Assembly (NCBI GenBank): GCA_944323745.1
Contig: CALUTQ010000001.1
Location: 186,001 to 250,000, forward strand
Direction of reading: 5' to 3'
Source of the DNA: Candidatus Avelusimicrobium pullarium
GTDB lineage: Bacteria > Elusimicrobiota > Elusimicrobia > Elusimicrobiales > Elusimicrobiaceae
Length of the DNA: 64,000 bases
The notes below the pieces were generated by a model, which saw only the letters and a list, made by a program, of their open reading frames with translations, was not told where the DNA came from and ran no database searches. Position 1 is the first letter of the stretch, and each line of letters starts with the position of its first letter. This document shows positions 24,432 through 32,166 of this stretch, piece after piece. A program made the translations under genes and the position numbers.

Positions 24432-25028
24432 ATGAATCAAGATTTTATCCGCAAAGCCAAAAACCTAAAGCTGCTGCTTACCGACATTGACGGCGTAATG
24501 ACAGACAGCAAACTCACCTGGTACACCGACGCACAAGGCCACCCCATAGAAGTAAAGAACTTTGAATCGCTAGACGGTATGGGAATGATTTTTCTGCGTG
24601 CCTGCGGCATACGCACGGGCATTATTTCCCGCGGGTCGGCGCCGGTGCTGCAGCAATGGGCTAAACTGCTGGGGATGGATATTCTGTATTACGGCACAAT
24701 GGACAAATCGGCCGCGCTGCTTGACGCCTGCCGCCGCTTTGGCGCCAGCGCCGAAGAAGCCGCCTTTATCGGCGACGACATTATTGACTTGGGCGTCCTG
24801 AAAACGGCCGGCCTGCCGCTGACGGTTGCCAACGGAGTGCAGGAAGTAAAAGACGTAGCGCTTTATGTGTCCCCCAAGCACGGCGGCGAAGGGGCCGTGC
24901 GCGATATTTGCGAGCAGATTTTAAAAGCGCGCGGACAATGGCAAGGCATTGTCAAATCGGTAGAAGACGGTTCCTTTACCGACCCCAAAACCCAATTAAC
25001 CGTTGTCAAAAACACTTTGAAAAAATAA
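24432..25028 (+). CDS. kdsC: 3-deoxy-D-manno-octulosonate 8-phosphate phosphatase
   Basis: Releases KDO from KDO 8-phosphate for lipopolysaccharide inner core. 198-residue HAD phosphatase without a cap domain. Catalytic aspartates D18 and D20 are in LLTDIDGVMTD; also GIRTGIISRG, LYYGTMDKSAALL, and the acidic motif FIGDDIIDLGVL. The C-terminal GGEGAVRDICEQIL is specific to the KdsC group. Shows that this organism makes LPS-type glycolipid. Confidence 0.93.
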   Translation: MNQDFIRKAKNLKLLLTDIDGVMTDSKLTWYTDAQGHPIEVKNFESLDGMGMIFLRACGIRTGIISRGSAPVLQQWAKLLGMDILYYGTMDKSAALLDACRRFGASAEEAAFIGDDIIDLGVLKTAGLPLTVANGVQEVKDVALYVSPKHGGEGAVRDICEQILKARGQWQGIVKSVEDGSFTDPKTQLTVVKNTLKK

Positions 25029-25060
25029 AATATAGGTACCTACTAAAAACGAGGTCTGCT

Positions 25061-25720
25061 ATGAAAAAACTATTTATTTTGGCCGCTTTGCTTTGCGCTC
25101 CGGCATTGTACGCGGCAGAACAGTACACCTGCTGTTCCTACGAAGAAACCCCTAAATACGGTTTGCAAACCAACACCACCCGCGTGGAATTTTACGGCGG
25201 GGTGGCATTGCCCGAAGAAGACTGGTCCGAAAACGGACAAACCCTGCAACTGGGCGACACGGGCTTTACTGCCGGCTTGGCCTTTGTGCGCAATATTTTG
25301 CCGTGGCTGACGTTGGGCCTTGACGGCAACTATGCGGGCTTATCCAACGGGGACGACTTTAACACCACCGACGGACGCACCGTAAATTACCGCTCCGGCA
25401 TTGCCACGGCAATGGTAGCGGGGCGTGTGTATCTTTTCCCGCATTCGATGACGCGCCTGTACGGCACGGCCGGTATTGGTGCAGGCTATATGTATGCCCG
25501 CGAAAAAGACGCCTCCACCGGTGACAAACAAACCTACGACAGCACCGACATCGCCTGGATGCTGGGCGCCGGTTTAGAGTTTGACATTGACGAAACCGTC
25601 GTGTTCGGCGCCGAAGGCCGCTATAATTTGGTGGGGATGCGCTCTGAACTTAAAGACCGCTTTGGCAAAGATGATTACGGCTATTGGACGTTGATGCTAA
25701 AACTGGGCGTCAAATTCTAA
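25061..25720 (+). CDS. Outer-membrane beta-barrel protein (paralogue C)
   Basis: 219 residues beginning MKKLFILAALLCAPALYA, a signal peptide, with GAGG upstream; an in-frame Met inside kdsC would be too early. It has the barrel layout of the 19449/20195 pair (WLTLGLDGNYAGL, MVAGRVYLFP, YGTAGIGAGYMYA, VFGAEGRYNL) and ends MLKLGVKF. An extra cysteine pair (YTCCSY) sits at the mature N terminus. Follows kdsC by 32 bp. Confidence 0.73.
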   Translation: MKKLFILAALLCAPALYAAEQYTCCSYEETPKYGLQTNTTRVEFYGGVALPEEDWSENGQTLQLGDTGFTAGLAFVRNILPWLTLGLDGNYAGLSNGDDFNTTDGRTVNYRSGIATAMVAGRVYLFPHSMTRLYGTAGIGAGYMYAREKDASTGDKQTYDSTDIAWMLGAGLEFDIDETVVFGAEGRYNLVGMRSELKDRFGKDDYGYWTLMLKLGVKF

Positions 25721-25734
25721 TACACTGTGTTTTT

Positions 25735-25767
25735 AAAACAGCCGCTTGTAAAAGCGGCTGTTTTTTT
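25735..25767 (+). terminator. Terminator after barrel paralogue C
   Basis: Stem aaaacagccgctt / aagcggctgtttt with a 4-nt loop and a run of seven T on the plus strand. Confidence 0.9.
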
Positions 25768-25783
25768 ATAACCTTTTTTCCGG

Positions 25784-25812
25784 CTGACAAAAAAGCCCGC
25801 AACATTTAAAAT
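25784..25812 (+). promoter_or_regulatory. Promoter of DUF1646 gene, leaderless spacing
   Basis: CTGACA (25784-25789), 17-bp spacer, TAAAAT (25807-25812), then 7 nt to the ATG at 25820. No ribosome site precedes the ATG. Confidence 0.6.
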
Positions 25813-25819
25813 AATTAAT

Positions 25820-26869
25820 ATGGAAAATGTGCTTTCTTTTTGGCAAACGCTTTTGCTTGCCCTGCTGGTGGGGGCGGTGCTTTTTGTGCCTTTTTTATGG
25901 CACAAGGCGGAAGAAAATTTAGAAATTTTTCTGTTTGTTTGTTCCCTCTTTGCCGTCAGCATATCCGGCGTTTGGAGCGGGCATCTGCTGGCAGAAGCGG
26001 CCAAAGAGCCTGTGCTTATTTCCGCCGCGGTGCTGATACTGGGACTGCTTTTTAAACGTTTCGGCGGTGGCTTAAATGCGTTAATGCACCGGTTGGAAAA
26101 CCGCACCGGCCCCAAACTGTTTTTGTTTTTATTTGTTTTCTTTCTGGGGGCGGCGTCTAGCCTGATTACCGCCATCATCGCCGCGCTGCTGGCGGCGGAG
26201 GTGATTAAAGGCCTGCGCCTAAATGAGCACGAAAAGATACGCCTCGTCGTATATGCCTGTTTTGCCATTGGTATGGGGGCGGTGCTTACGCCGGTGGGGG
26301 AGCCGCTTTCCACCATTGTCGTAGCCCGTTTAAGAGAAGCACCTTACCACGCCGGTTTTTTCTTTTTGCTGCGTCTGCTGGGCTGGTGGATATTGCCGGG
26401 GCTTGTGCTCTTTGCCCTGCTGTCTGCAACGCTTGCTTCCCGCCCGCTGACAGACCCCAACCGCTCCGTCTCCGCCGACACAAACGCCACCGTACTGGCC
26501 CGCGCCGGCAAAGTGTATTTGTTTGTAGCCGCACTTATTCTGCTGGGGGAAGGGCTTAAACCCTTGGCCCAAAAAACCATTTCCCATCTTTCCGGCAAAG
26601 TGTTATATTGGATAAACTCCCTTTCTGCCGTACTGGACAACGCTACCCTTGCCAGCATAGAAATACAGCCGTCTCTTTCTGCCGAAACGTTAGTCTTTTT
26701 GCTTATGTCTTTGGTGCTGGCAGGAGGGTTGCTGATACCGGGCAATATCCCCAACATCATCTGCGCTTCCAAGCTAGGCATCAAAAGCCGCCAATGGGCC
26801 CGCGCCGCGCTGCCGGCGGGGCTGGTGTGTATGCTGGCGTATTTTATACTGCTGTGTGTGCTTCTTTAA
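25820..26869 (+). CDS. DUF1646 family putative ion transporter
   Basis: Integral inner-membrane protein of 349 residues with about ten hydrophobic segments. The conserved segments of the DUF1646 family are visible: FLGAASSLITAIIAALLAAEV, GMGAVLTPVGEPLSTIV, LSAVLDNATLASIEI and GGLLIPGNIPNIICASKLGI. This layout of two similar halves with Gly-Asn/Pro loops resembles the ion-transporter superfamily of Na+/H+ antiporters; substrate is not known. Followed by an MgtC-like gene that has its own promoter. Confidence 0.8.
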   Translation: MENVLSFWQTLLLALLVGAVLFVPFLWHKAEENLEIFLFVCSLFAVSISGVWSGHLLAEAAKEPVLISAAVLILGLLFKRFGGGLNALMHRLENRTGPKLFLFLFVFFLGAASSLITAIIAALLAAEVIKGLRLNEHEKIRLVVYACFAIGMGAVLTPVGEPLSTIVVARLREAPYHAGFFFLLRLLGWWILPGLVLFALLSATLASRPLTDPNRSVSADTNATVLARAGKVYLFVAALILLGEGLKPLAQKTISHLSGKVLYWINSLSAVLDNATLASIEIQPSLSAETLVFLLMSLVLAGGLLIPGNIPNIICASKLGIKSRQWARAALPAGLVCMLAYFILLCVLL

Positions 26870-26875
26870 TACCCC

Positions 26876-26903
26876 TTGCAGAGCAAAATTGTTTTGCTAT
26901 AAT
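26876..26903 (+). promoter_or_regulatory. Promoter of the MgtC-like gene
   Basis: TTGCAG (26876-26881), 16-bp spacer, TATAAT (26898-26903). A start near 26910 leaves a 10-nt leader with a weak AAGGA. Confidence 0.55.
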
Positions 26904-26919
26904 AGAAAAAAGGATTTTT

Positions 26920-27549
26920 ATGGAAGACATCATCGTTAAAGTAATCTTGGCTTTGGTGCTGGGCGGCATTATGGGTTTGGAACGGCAGTATAACGACAAG
27001 CCCGCCGGCTATGCCACCAACTCTATCATCTGCGTCGGCGCCACGCTGTTTACTATCTTGTCGTTATATATGGCACAGCTGGGCGGCGACCCGGGACGCA
27101 TTGCCGCGCAGATTGTATCCGGTGTAGGTTTTTTGGGCGCCGGCGCCATTTTGCGCGAAGGAAATAAAATTTCCGGTTTAACCACGGCAGCCGCTGTGTG
27201 GCTGGTGGCGGCCATCGGTATGGCCATCGGCTTTGGGCAATATCTGCTGGCTTCCGGCACGTGTGCGGCCGTGCTTTTAATGCAACTGGGCGTGCGGCGC
27301 ACGCTGGGGCTGGTGGAAATGCTGCGCCGTTACGACACCATCTATTTAACCTGTGCCCCCAAGTGGGAGCTGGTGGAAGAAATTTGCCAGGAAATAGAAA
27401 AACAAAACGTGCAAGTGTTAAAAAAAGAAGTTACTAAACACGACAACCGTTTTGCCGTAGCCATCGTGGCCACATTTACCGGACGGGAATTCCAGCGCAT
27501 TACCCGCAAACTGCTGGAAATGCCCGACGTATACAGTCTGTACAAATAA
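26920..27549 (+). CDS. MgtC/SapB family membrane protein
   Basis: 209 residues. N-terminal half with about four to five membrane helices contains the family hallmarks GGIMGLERQYNDKPAGYATN (Arg in the first loop) and SGVGFLGAGAILREGN. The C-terminal cytoplasmic domain of about 75 residues looks ACT-like. MgtC proteins modulate magnesium homeostasis or membrane ATPases; exact role unknown here. Start chosen at the ATG 26920, after the promoter; a longer frame upstream merely shadows the previous gene. Confidence 0.85.
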   Translation: MEDIIVKVILALVLGGIMGLERQYNDKPAGYATNSIICVGATLFTILSLYMAQLGGDPGRIAAQIVSGVGFLGAGAILREGNKISGLTTAAAVWLVAAIGMAIGFGQYLLASGTCAAVLLMQLGVRRTLGLVEMLRRYDTIYLTCAPKWELVEEICQEIEKQNVQVLKKEVTKHDNRFAVAIVATFTGREFQRITRKLLEMPDVYSLYK

Positions 27550-27567
27550 GGAGCAAATAATACACAT

Positions 27568-28692
27568 ATGCCTCACCCCCCTATCCCGCTGTTTAATTTG
27601 CAAAAACAACACGAGTCGTTAAAAAAAGAAATTAATGCCGCAGCCTTGGATGCGTTAAACTCTATGCATTGGCTGCTCGGGCCGCAAACGCAAGCTTTTG
27701 AAGAAGAATTTGCCGAAACCATCGGCGTAAAACATTGCATCACCTGCTCGTCGGGAGCCAGCGCCATTCAAATTGCCTTGGGCGCGGCCGGCATCGGCAA
27801 AGGAGATGAGGTCATCACTACGCCGTTTACGTTTATTGCCACGACGTCGTCTGTTTCGCTGACGGGTGCAAAATTTGTATTTGCCGATATTGACCCGCGC
27901 ACCTACAACATTGACCCGCAGGATATTGAACGCAAAATCACCAAAAAAACAAAAGCCATTTTGCCCGTGCATTTATACGGCTTTCCGGCCAATATGGACG
28001 CTATTATGAACCTGGCGCGCGAGCACGATTTAAAAGTAATTGAAGACTGCGCTCAAGCGCATCTGGCTACCGCCGACGGCGTAAAAGTGGGCGGCATCGG
28101 CGATGCGGGGGCCTTTAGCTTTTACCCGAGCAAAAATTTAGGGGCCTGCGGCGATGCCGGCGCCGTTACCACCAACGACGACGAAATTGCAGACCGTTGC
28201 CGCAGCTTGCGCCACAGCGGCCGCGCCAAAGATAAAGCGTATGAATATGATTTGGAAGGCTCCACCCTGCGTATGGACGAAATACAGGCTGCTATCTTGC
28301 GTGTAAAACTGCGTCATTTACAAGATTGGACCGACGCCCGCCAAAAAGTAGCCGCTTTGTATGAAGAAGGCTTGCAAGGCCTGCCCGTCGTTACGCCGCC
28401 TACGCCGCCGGCCGGATATTCCCAGTCTTACTATGTGTATACCATCCGCGCCGAACGCCGCGACGAACTGCAGCAATATTTAAAAGAACAAGGTATTGGC
28501 TGTGCCGTGTATTATCCGGTTCCTTTATACAAACAGCCGGCGTACAAACATTTAGGGTTAAAAGCGCAAGATTTCCCCAATGCGGAAAAAGCCGCACAGG
28601 AAGTTTTGTCCATCCCGATGTTTCCGGAGTTGACAGAAGAACAAGTACAGCAAGTCTGCCAAACCATACGGAACTTTTACGAAACAAAATAA
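27568..28692 (+). CDS. DegT/DnrJ/EryC1 family sugar aminotransferase
   Basis: PLP-dependent enzyme that aminates nucleotide-linked keto-sugars for surface glycans. 374 residues; PLP lysine in [14 protein letters not shown] near residue 188, substrate/PLP segments [32 protein letters not shown], and [12 protein letters not shown]. The ending ([20 protein letters not shown]) matches the branch acting on UDP-sugars such as WecE/WbpE-like enzymes. The precise sugar cannot be told from sequence. GGAG 13 bp upstream; follows MgtC by 18 bp. Confidence 0.88.
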   Translation: MPHPPIPLFNLQKQHESLKKEINAAALDALNSMHWLLGPQTQAFEEEFAETIGVKHCITCSSGASAIQIALGAAGIGKGDEVITTPFTFIATTSSVSLTGAKFVFADIDPRTYNIDPQDIERKITKKTKAILPVHLYGFPANMDAIMNLAREHDLKVIEDCAQAHLATADGVKVGGIGDAGAFSFYPSKNLGACGDAGAVTTNDDEIADRCRSLRHSGRAKDKAYEYDLEGSTLRMDEIQAAILRVKLRHLQDWTDARQKVAALYEEGLQGLPVVTPPTPPAGYSQSYYVYTIRAERRDELQQYLKEQGIGCAVYYPVPLYKQPAYKHLGLKAQDFPNAEKAAQEVLSIPMFPELTEEQVQQVCQTIRNFYETK

Positions 28693-28724
28693 AAAACCCC
28701 CGGTTTTAATACCGGGGTTTTTTT
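28692..28724 (+). terminator. Terminator after the DegT gene
   Basis: Stem ccccggt / accgggg with a 6-nt loop, flanked by A and a run of seven T. Confidence 0.88.
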
Positions 28725-29196
28725 ATGTCTGTTTAAGCATTAAAACAAGTGCTTATGAAATTTAGTTAAACTAACTTTAAAAAGTACCCTGTTTTATTTG
28801 CGCTCGTTGACTGTTGCGGTTTTGGTTTTTGATTTGCCAGCCGGTAAAAAGTATTTTGCGGGTTTTAAACAGGTTATAGCCTCATTTATGGGCTTATTTT
28901 AGGTAAACTAACTTTTTCTTCCGTCGGAGAAAAACATTTTCTTTCAAAAACACCTTTAAAATGCGTTTAAAACGCAAAAACGGGAAAGAGGTCGTTTTTT
29001 AAAGAATAATGTCTCTGATAGGGCAAAATGCTTAAAAAAGCCCTTTTTGGCCTCTGTTTTAGCCGTTTCAGCTTTTTCAAACCCCGCTTAGCGTCACCAA
29101 ATAACCTTTTTATGCCCGCTTGCTCCGGACTGCAGCAATAACTTTTTAAAAACAGCCGTTTTTTAAACATACAAAAAGAATCTCTGCCAAAAGACA
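28725..29196. other. Gene-free AT-rich interval with short repeats
   Basis: About 470 bp without a convincing gene. It holds two copies of taaactaacttt (28767-28778 and 28904-28915), the first inside the palindrome ttagttaaactaa, and a second palindrome TGCGTTT-A-AAACGCA (28962-28976). A small frame on the minus strand (28967-29233) runs through the parB terminator and has no ribosome site, so I do not call it. The interval lies on the origin-proximal side, between convergent transcripts. Confidence 0.5.
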
Positions 29197-29226
29197 TAAA
29201 AAAGCCCCGGTCTTTAAACCGGGGCA
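29197..29226 (-). terminator. Terminator of parAB
   Basis: Stem gccccggt (29204-29211) / accggggc (29218-29225), followed by six T on the minus strand, just after parB. Confidence 0.88.
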
Positions 29227-29242
29227 AAGACATAAAACGTCC

Positions 29243-30136
29243 TTACAGCATTTTTGTTTTCAAGCGGCTTGCCAAATTATCCAATTCTTCCAACGAGTTA
29301 TATTGAATAATCAAAACGCCTTTAGACATTTTTTTGCCATAGCGCACTTCTACCTTTGTGCCTAAAGCGGCTTGCAGGTCGTTTTCAAAAGAGGCCACCT
29401 CCGGCGGTTTGGGCAGTTTTTTGGCGCCGGCCGGCTGCAGAAGCGCGCGGGCAGAGTCTTCGGCCTGGCGGACGGACATTTTGCTTTTTTGCATACGTTG
29501 GAACAAAGCTTCTTTCTTGGCCGGATCACTCAGCATCAGCAACGCTTTGCCGTGTCCTTCGGTAATAGTGCCGTCCTGCAAGGCATCCTGCATATGCTGG
29601 GGCAATTCCAGCAAACGCAGCGAGTTAGACACCGCCCCTTTTGATTTGCCGCAGTATTGGGCCAAATCGGTTTGGGAAATGTTGAATTTATTCATTAAAT
29701 TACGATAGCCCAAAGCGGTTTCTATGGGGTTTAAATCTTCGCGCTGGATGTTTTCTATTAACGCCAACGCACACATTTGCTGGTCCGTCAGGGCTTTATG
29801 CACAATGGCGTCAATTTCCGTTAAGCCGGCCAGCTGGCTGGCCCGAAAGCGGCGTTCCCCGACTACAATTTCATATTTATCCAGGCCGGCGTCATACACC
29901 ACCACAATGGGCTGCGTAAGGCCGTGTTCTTTAATAGATTGGGCCAGTTCCTGCAGTTTTTCTTCGTCAAATACACGGCGCGGCTGAAAACGGTTGGGGA
30001 TAATTTTGTCCAGCGCAATTTTTTGTACGGACGGGCCCGACGCGTTATCCGTACGGGGAGCCGTAGGGTTATTTAATACTTCCTGCGTTTGTTTGAGCAA
30101 AGCGTCTAAACCTTTGCCTAATGCTTGTCTAGCCAT
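29243..30136 (-). CDS. parB: Chromosome-partitioning protein ParB
   Basis: CTP-dependent DNA clamp that loads at parS and, with ParA, segregates origins. 297 residues. N-terminal CTP-binding domain with IPNRFQPRRVFDEE, GERRFRAS and ENIQREDLNP; central helix-turn-helix (ISQTDLAQYCGKSKGAVSNS); C-terminal dimerisation domain (from about residue 245). The recognition-helix segment KGAVSNS differs from the RPHxAN type of Bacillus and Caulobacter, of interest because the nearby parS-like sites are also non-standard. Starts 3 bp after parA. Confidence 0.95.
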   Translation of the reverse strand: MARQALGKGLDALLKQTQEVLNNPTAPRTDNASGPSVQKIALDKIIPNRFQPRRVFDEEKLQELAQSIKEHGLTQPIVVVYDAGLDKYEIVVGERRFRASQLAGLTEIDAIVHKALTDQQMCALALIENIQREDLNPIETALGYRNLMNKFNISQTDLAQYCGKSKGAVSNSLRLLELPQHMQDALQDGTITEGHGKALLMLSDPAKKEALFQRMQKSKMSVRQAEDSARALLQPAGAKKLPKPPEVASFENDLQAALGTKVEVRYGKKMSKGVLIIQYNSLEELDNLASRLKTKML

Positions 30137-30139
30137 ATA

Positions 30140-30973
30140 TTATCCTCCGAAATCGTAATTATAAGAACCGCCGGTCGTCATATTGGGCACGGCAAAATCG
30201 GCCACGTTGGCACCGCGGCGGGCTAAAAATTCTATAGCCAGCTGCACATAGGCATTGGCACCGCGGCAGGCAGGGTCATAATCAAAGATAGACTGGCCGA
30301 AACTGGGGGCTTCCGCCAAGCGGATATTGCGCGGGATGGGGGTTTTGTACACCTTATCGCCAAAATAACGGCTGACTTCCGCAAACACTTGTTTAGACAA
30401 GTTCATACGCGCATCATACATAGTAAGCAGGCCGCCGTCCAGTTTTAAATTATTGTTTAAATATTGCTTTATTTTAGAGATGGTGCTCATAAAATGCGCC
30501 AGCCCTTCCATAGCGTAATATTCGCATTGAACGGGCGTAATAACACTGTCTGCCGCCATCAAGGCATTCAAAGTTAATAAGCCTAAAGAAGGGGGGCAGT
30601 CTATAATAATATAGCGGTACATTTTACGCAGAGGGGACAAAACCTCACGCAGCATATTTTCACGCCCGCGTATATTGACTAGCTCTACTTCGGCACCGGC
30701 TAGGTTTTTGCAGGTGGGCAGCAAGTCCAACATTTCATTAGATGTTTGGCGTACGACTTCTTCAAAAGACGCATTTTTGGTTAATAGATGGTAGACAGAT
30801 TTTTCTCCATCGGCCAAACTTACGCCTAAACCGGAACCGGCATTCCCTTGCGGGTCAAAATCTACAAGTAAAACTTCTTGATCCAGATACGCAAGCGCGT
30901 AAGCCAAGTTAATGGCTGTGGTGGTTTTGCCCACGCCGCCTTTCTGGTTGGCGATTGCAACTATTTCTCCCAT
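30140..30973 (-). CDS. parA: Chromosome-partitioning ATPase ParA (Soj)
   Basis: Deviant Walker ATPase forming nucleoid-bound dimers. 277 residues; KGGVGKTTTAINLAYAL (both lysines of the deviant Walker A) at residues 11-27, Walker A' VDFDPQGNAGSGLG, Walker B-like IIIDCPPSLGLLT. An unusual Gly/Asn/Tyr-rich tail of about 20 residues extends past the ATPase fold. First gene of parAB, next to two parS-like sites. Confidence 0.96.
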   Translation of the reverse strand: MGEIVAIANQKGGVGKTTTAINLAYALAYLDQEVLLVDFDPQGNAGSGLGVSLADGEKSVYHLLTKNASFEEVVRQTSNEMLDLLPTCKNLAGAEVELVNIRGRENMLREVLSPLRKMYRYIIIDCPPSLGLLTLNALMAADSVITPVQCEYYAMEGLAHFMSTISKIKQYLNNNLKLDGGLLTMYDARMNLSKQVFAEVSRYFGDKVYKTPIPRNIRLAEAPSFGQSIFDYDPACRGANAYVQLAIEFLARRGANVADFAVPNMTTGGSYNYDFGG

Positions 30974-30990
30974 AAGTCCTCCGTTAAGAT

Positions 30991-31019
30991 ATTAAATCAT
31001 AAATAAAGCATTTAATCAA
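30991..31019 (-). promoter_or_regulatory. Promoter of parAB
   Basis: Minus strand: TTGATT (31019-31014), 17-bp spacer, TTTAAT (30996-30991); start expected near 30984, just before the GGAGG of parA. A parS-like site abuts the -35, so ParB binding could repress its own operon. Confidence 0.55.
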
Positions 31020-31025
31020 CTTAAA

Positions 31026-31041
31026 GTTTTCACGTGGAAAC
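31026..31041. promoter_or_regulatory. parS-like site 1
   Basis: GTTTTCACGTGGAAAC. Same CACGTG core as the classical parS, but the GTTT and AAAC arms are each one base further from the centre. Located upstream of parA. Confidence 0.7.
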
Positions 31042-31061
31042 AATTGCCTTTTTAAAAACTA

Positions 31062-31077
31062 GTTTTCACGTGGAAAC
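31062..31077. promoter_or_regulatory. parS-like site 2
   Basis: GTTTTCACGTGGAAAC, identical to site 1 and in the same orientation, start-to-start distance 36 bp. Confidence 0.7.
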
Positions 31078-31080
31078 AAA

Positions 31081-31106
31081 ACAGGCTTTATAATCATAAA
31101 GCCTGT
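31081..31106 (-). terminator. Hairpin after lepB
   Basis: An 11-bp perfect stem (acaggctttat / ataaagcctgt) with a 4-nt loop, followed on the minus strand by tttgttt. It would end the glycosyltransferase-lepB transcript before parA. Its right arm overlaps a DnaA box. Confidence 0.6.
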
Positions 31107-31131
31107 GGATAAATGTGGATAACTATACACA
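31104..31131. promoter_or_regulatory. Tandem DnaA boxes beside parS-like sites
   Basis: TGTGGATAA at 31104-31112 and again at 31114-31122 (complement TTATCCACA, the perfect consensus), one base apart, plus a one-mismatch box ctatacaca at 31123-31131 in the other orientation. Confidence 0.65.
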
Positions 31132-31158
31132 GAAAAAATATTTTCCCTATAAAAAATG

Positions 31159-32139
31159 CTATTTAATAAAACCGGCGCGGTTAAACGGCCAGTGGATAAA
31201 CCAAGCTTTTCCTTTGATGTTTTTGCGTGGGACAGGCCCCCAAAAACGGGAATCGCAGGAATTATCTCTGTTGTCACCCATTGCAAAATAAGAGCCTTCC
31301 GGCACAATAACAGGCCCAAAGTTATCCCGCAAAGAAAGACCAAATACATTTTCAAGCTCGCGGTCTTCCCATAAAGCCTGATACATTGCGGGGGCTAAGG
31401 TTTCCTGCGGTTTGATGCGGGGAACGGAATCAAAAATTTCATAGCCATACATAGGTTCTTCTTTATCATTAATAAACAAAACCCCGTCCTTTATTTCCAC
31501 TTTATCGCCTGGCATAGCCACAACTCTTTTTACATAATCGCGCCCATACTGGGGAGCCCCGCAGTTAATCTGTTCCGGGCTGTCCGCCGGAAAAGTAAAA
31601 ACAATAATATCGCCTTTTTGAACAGGGCTGATTTCCCCAAAGCGAATATCTGTTAAAGGGATACGGAAGCCATAGGCCGCTTTATTTACAAATAAGTGAT
31701 CATCTACCATTAAGGTATTTTGCATTGATTCGGAAGGAATTTTAAATGCTTGTATAAAAAAGAACATAACTATAGAGGCTACAAAACCGGCAAAATAAAT
31801 AGTATTTACCCAGTCTAAATCTTTTTTAATAAGCGGCTGTCTTTGATTAATTGTTTTCTTTTTGGCGGCAAAAAAACCATAAACAGCCAAAGCGGCAATT
31901 GCCGCCCATATAAACATCGTCTTGCCGGATAAGCCGTTTTGCGTCAACACCGCGGCGGAATTGCTCTGATAAATAAAACTGAAAATAGCATAAATTCCGC
32001 CCCAGAATAATAAGATAAAAACAGCGTGCCAGAGCCCAAAAAGGGAGGGCTTGTCTAACTTATTTTTTTTGAACAGTTTTTTGCTTATATAGGCAAACAC
32101 ATACATAATACAAGCCACAATAAAAAGTCTTTGTTCCAT
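31159..32139 (-). CDS. lepB: Signal peptidase I
   Basis: Removes signal peptides at the outer face of the inner membrane. Catalytic Ser in IPSESMQNTL (near residue 137), catalytic Lys in DYVKRVVAMPGD, and the box E motif GDNRDNSCDSRFWGPV. At 326 residues it is long for the family because the N terminus holds about four hydrophobic segments before the catalytic domain, compared with one or two in most enzymes. Downstream of the GT4 gene in the same direction. Confidence 0.94.
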   Translation of the reverse strand: MEQRLFIVACIMYVFAYISKKLFKKNKLDKPSLFGLWHAVFILLFWGGIYAIFSFIYQSNSAAVLTQNGLSGKTMFIWAAIAALAVYGFFAAKKKTINQRQPLIKKDLDWVNTIYFAGFVASIVMFFFIQAFKIPSESMQNTLMVDDHLFVNKAAYGFRIPLTDIRFGEISPVQKGDIIVFTFPADSPEQINCGAPQYGRDYVKRVVAMPGDKVEIKDGVLFINDKEEPMYGYEIFDSVPRIKPQETLAPAMYQALWEDRELENVFGLSLRDNFGPVIVPEGSYFAMGDNRDNSCDSRFWGPVPRKNIKGKAWFIHWPFNRAGFIK

Positions 32140-32150
32140 ATATACTCCCT

Positions 32151-32166
32151 GTTTTCACGTGAAAAC
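32151..32166. promoter_or_regulatory. parS-like site 3
   Basis: GTTTTCACGTGAAAAC, a perfect palindrome and the symmetric form of sites 1 and 2. It spans the end of the glycosyltransferase gene and the leader of lepB. Confidence 0.7.

Noticed and set aside
28967-29233. 88-residue minus-strand open frame before parB terminator
   Set aside because: It starts inside the terminator stem region, has no ribosome site and an unlikely Lys/Phe/Leu-rich composition.
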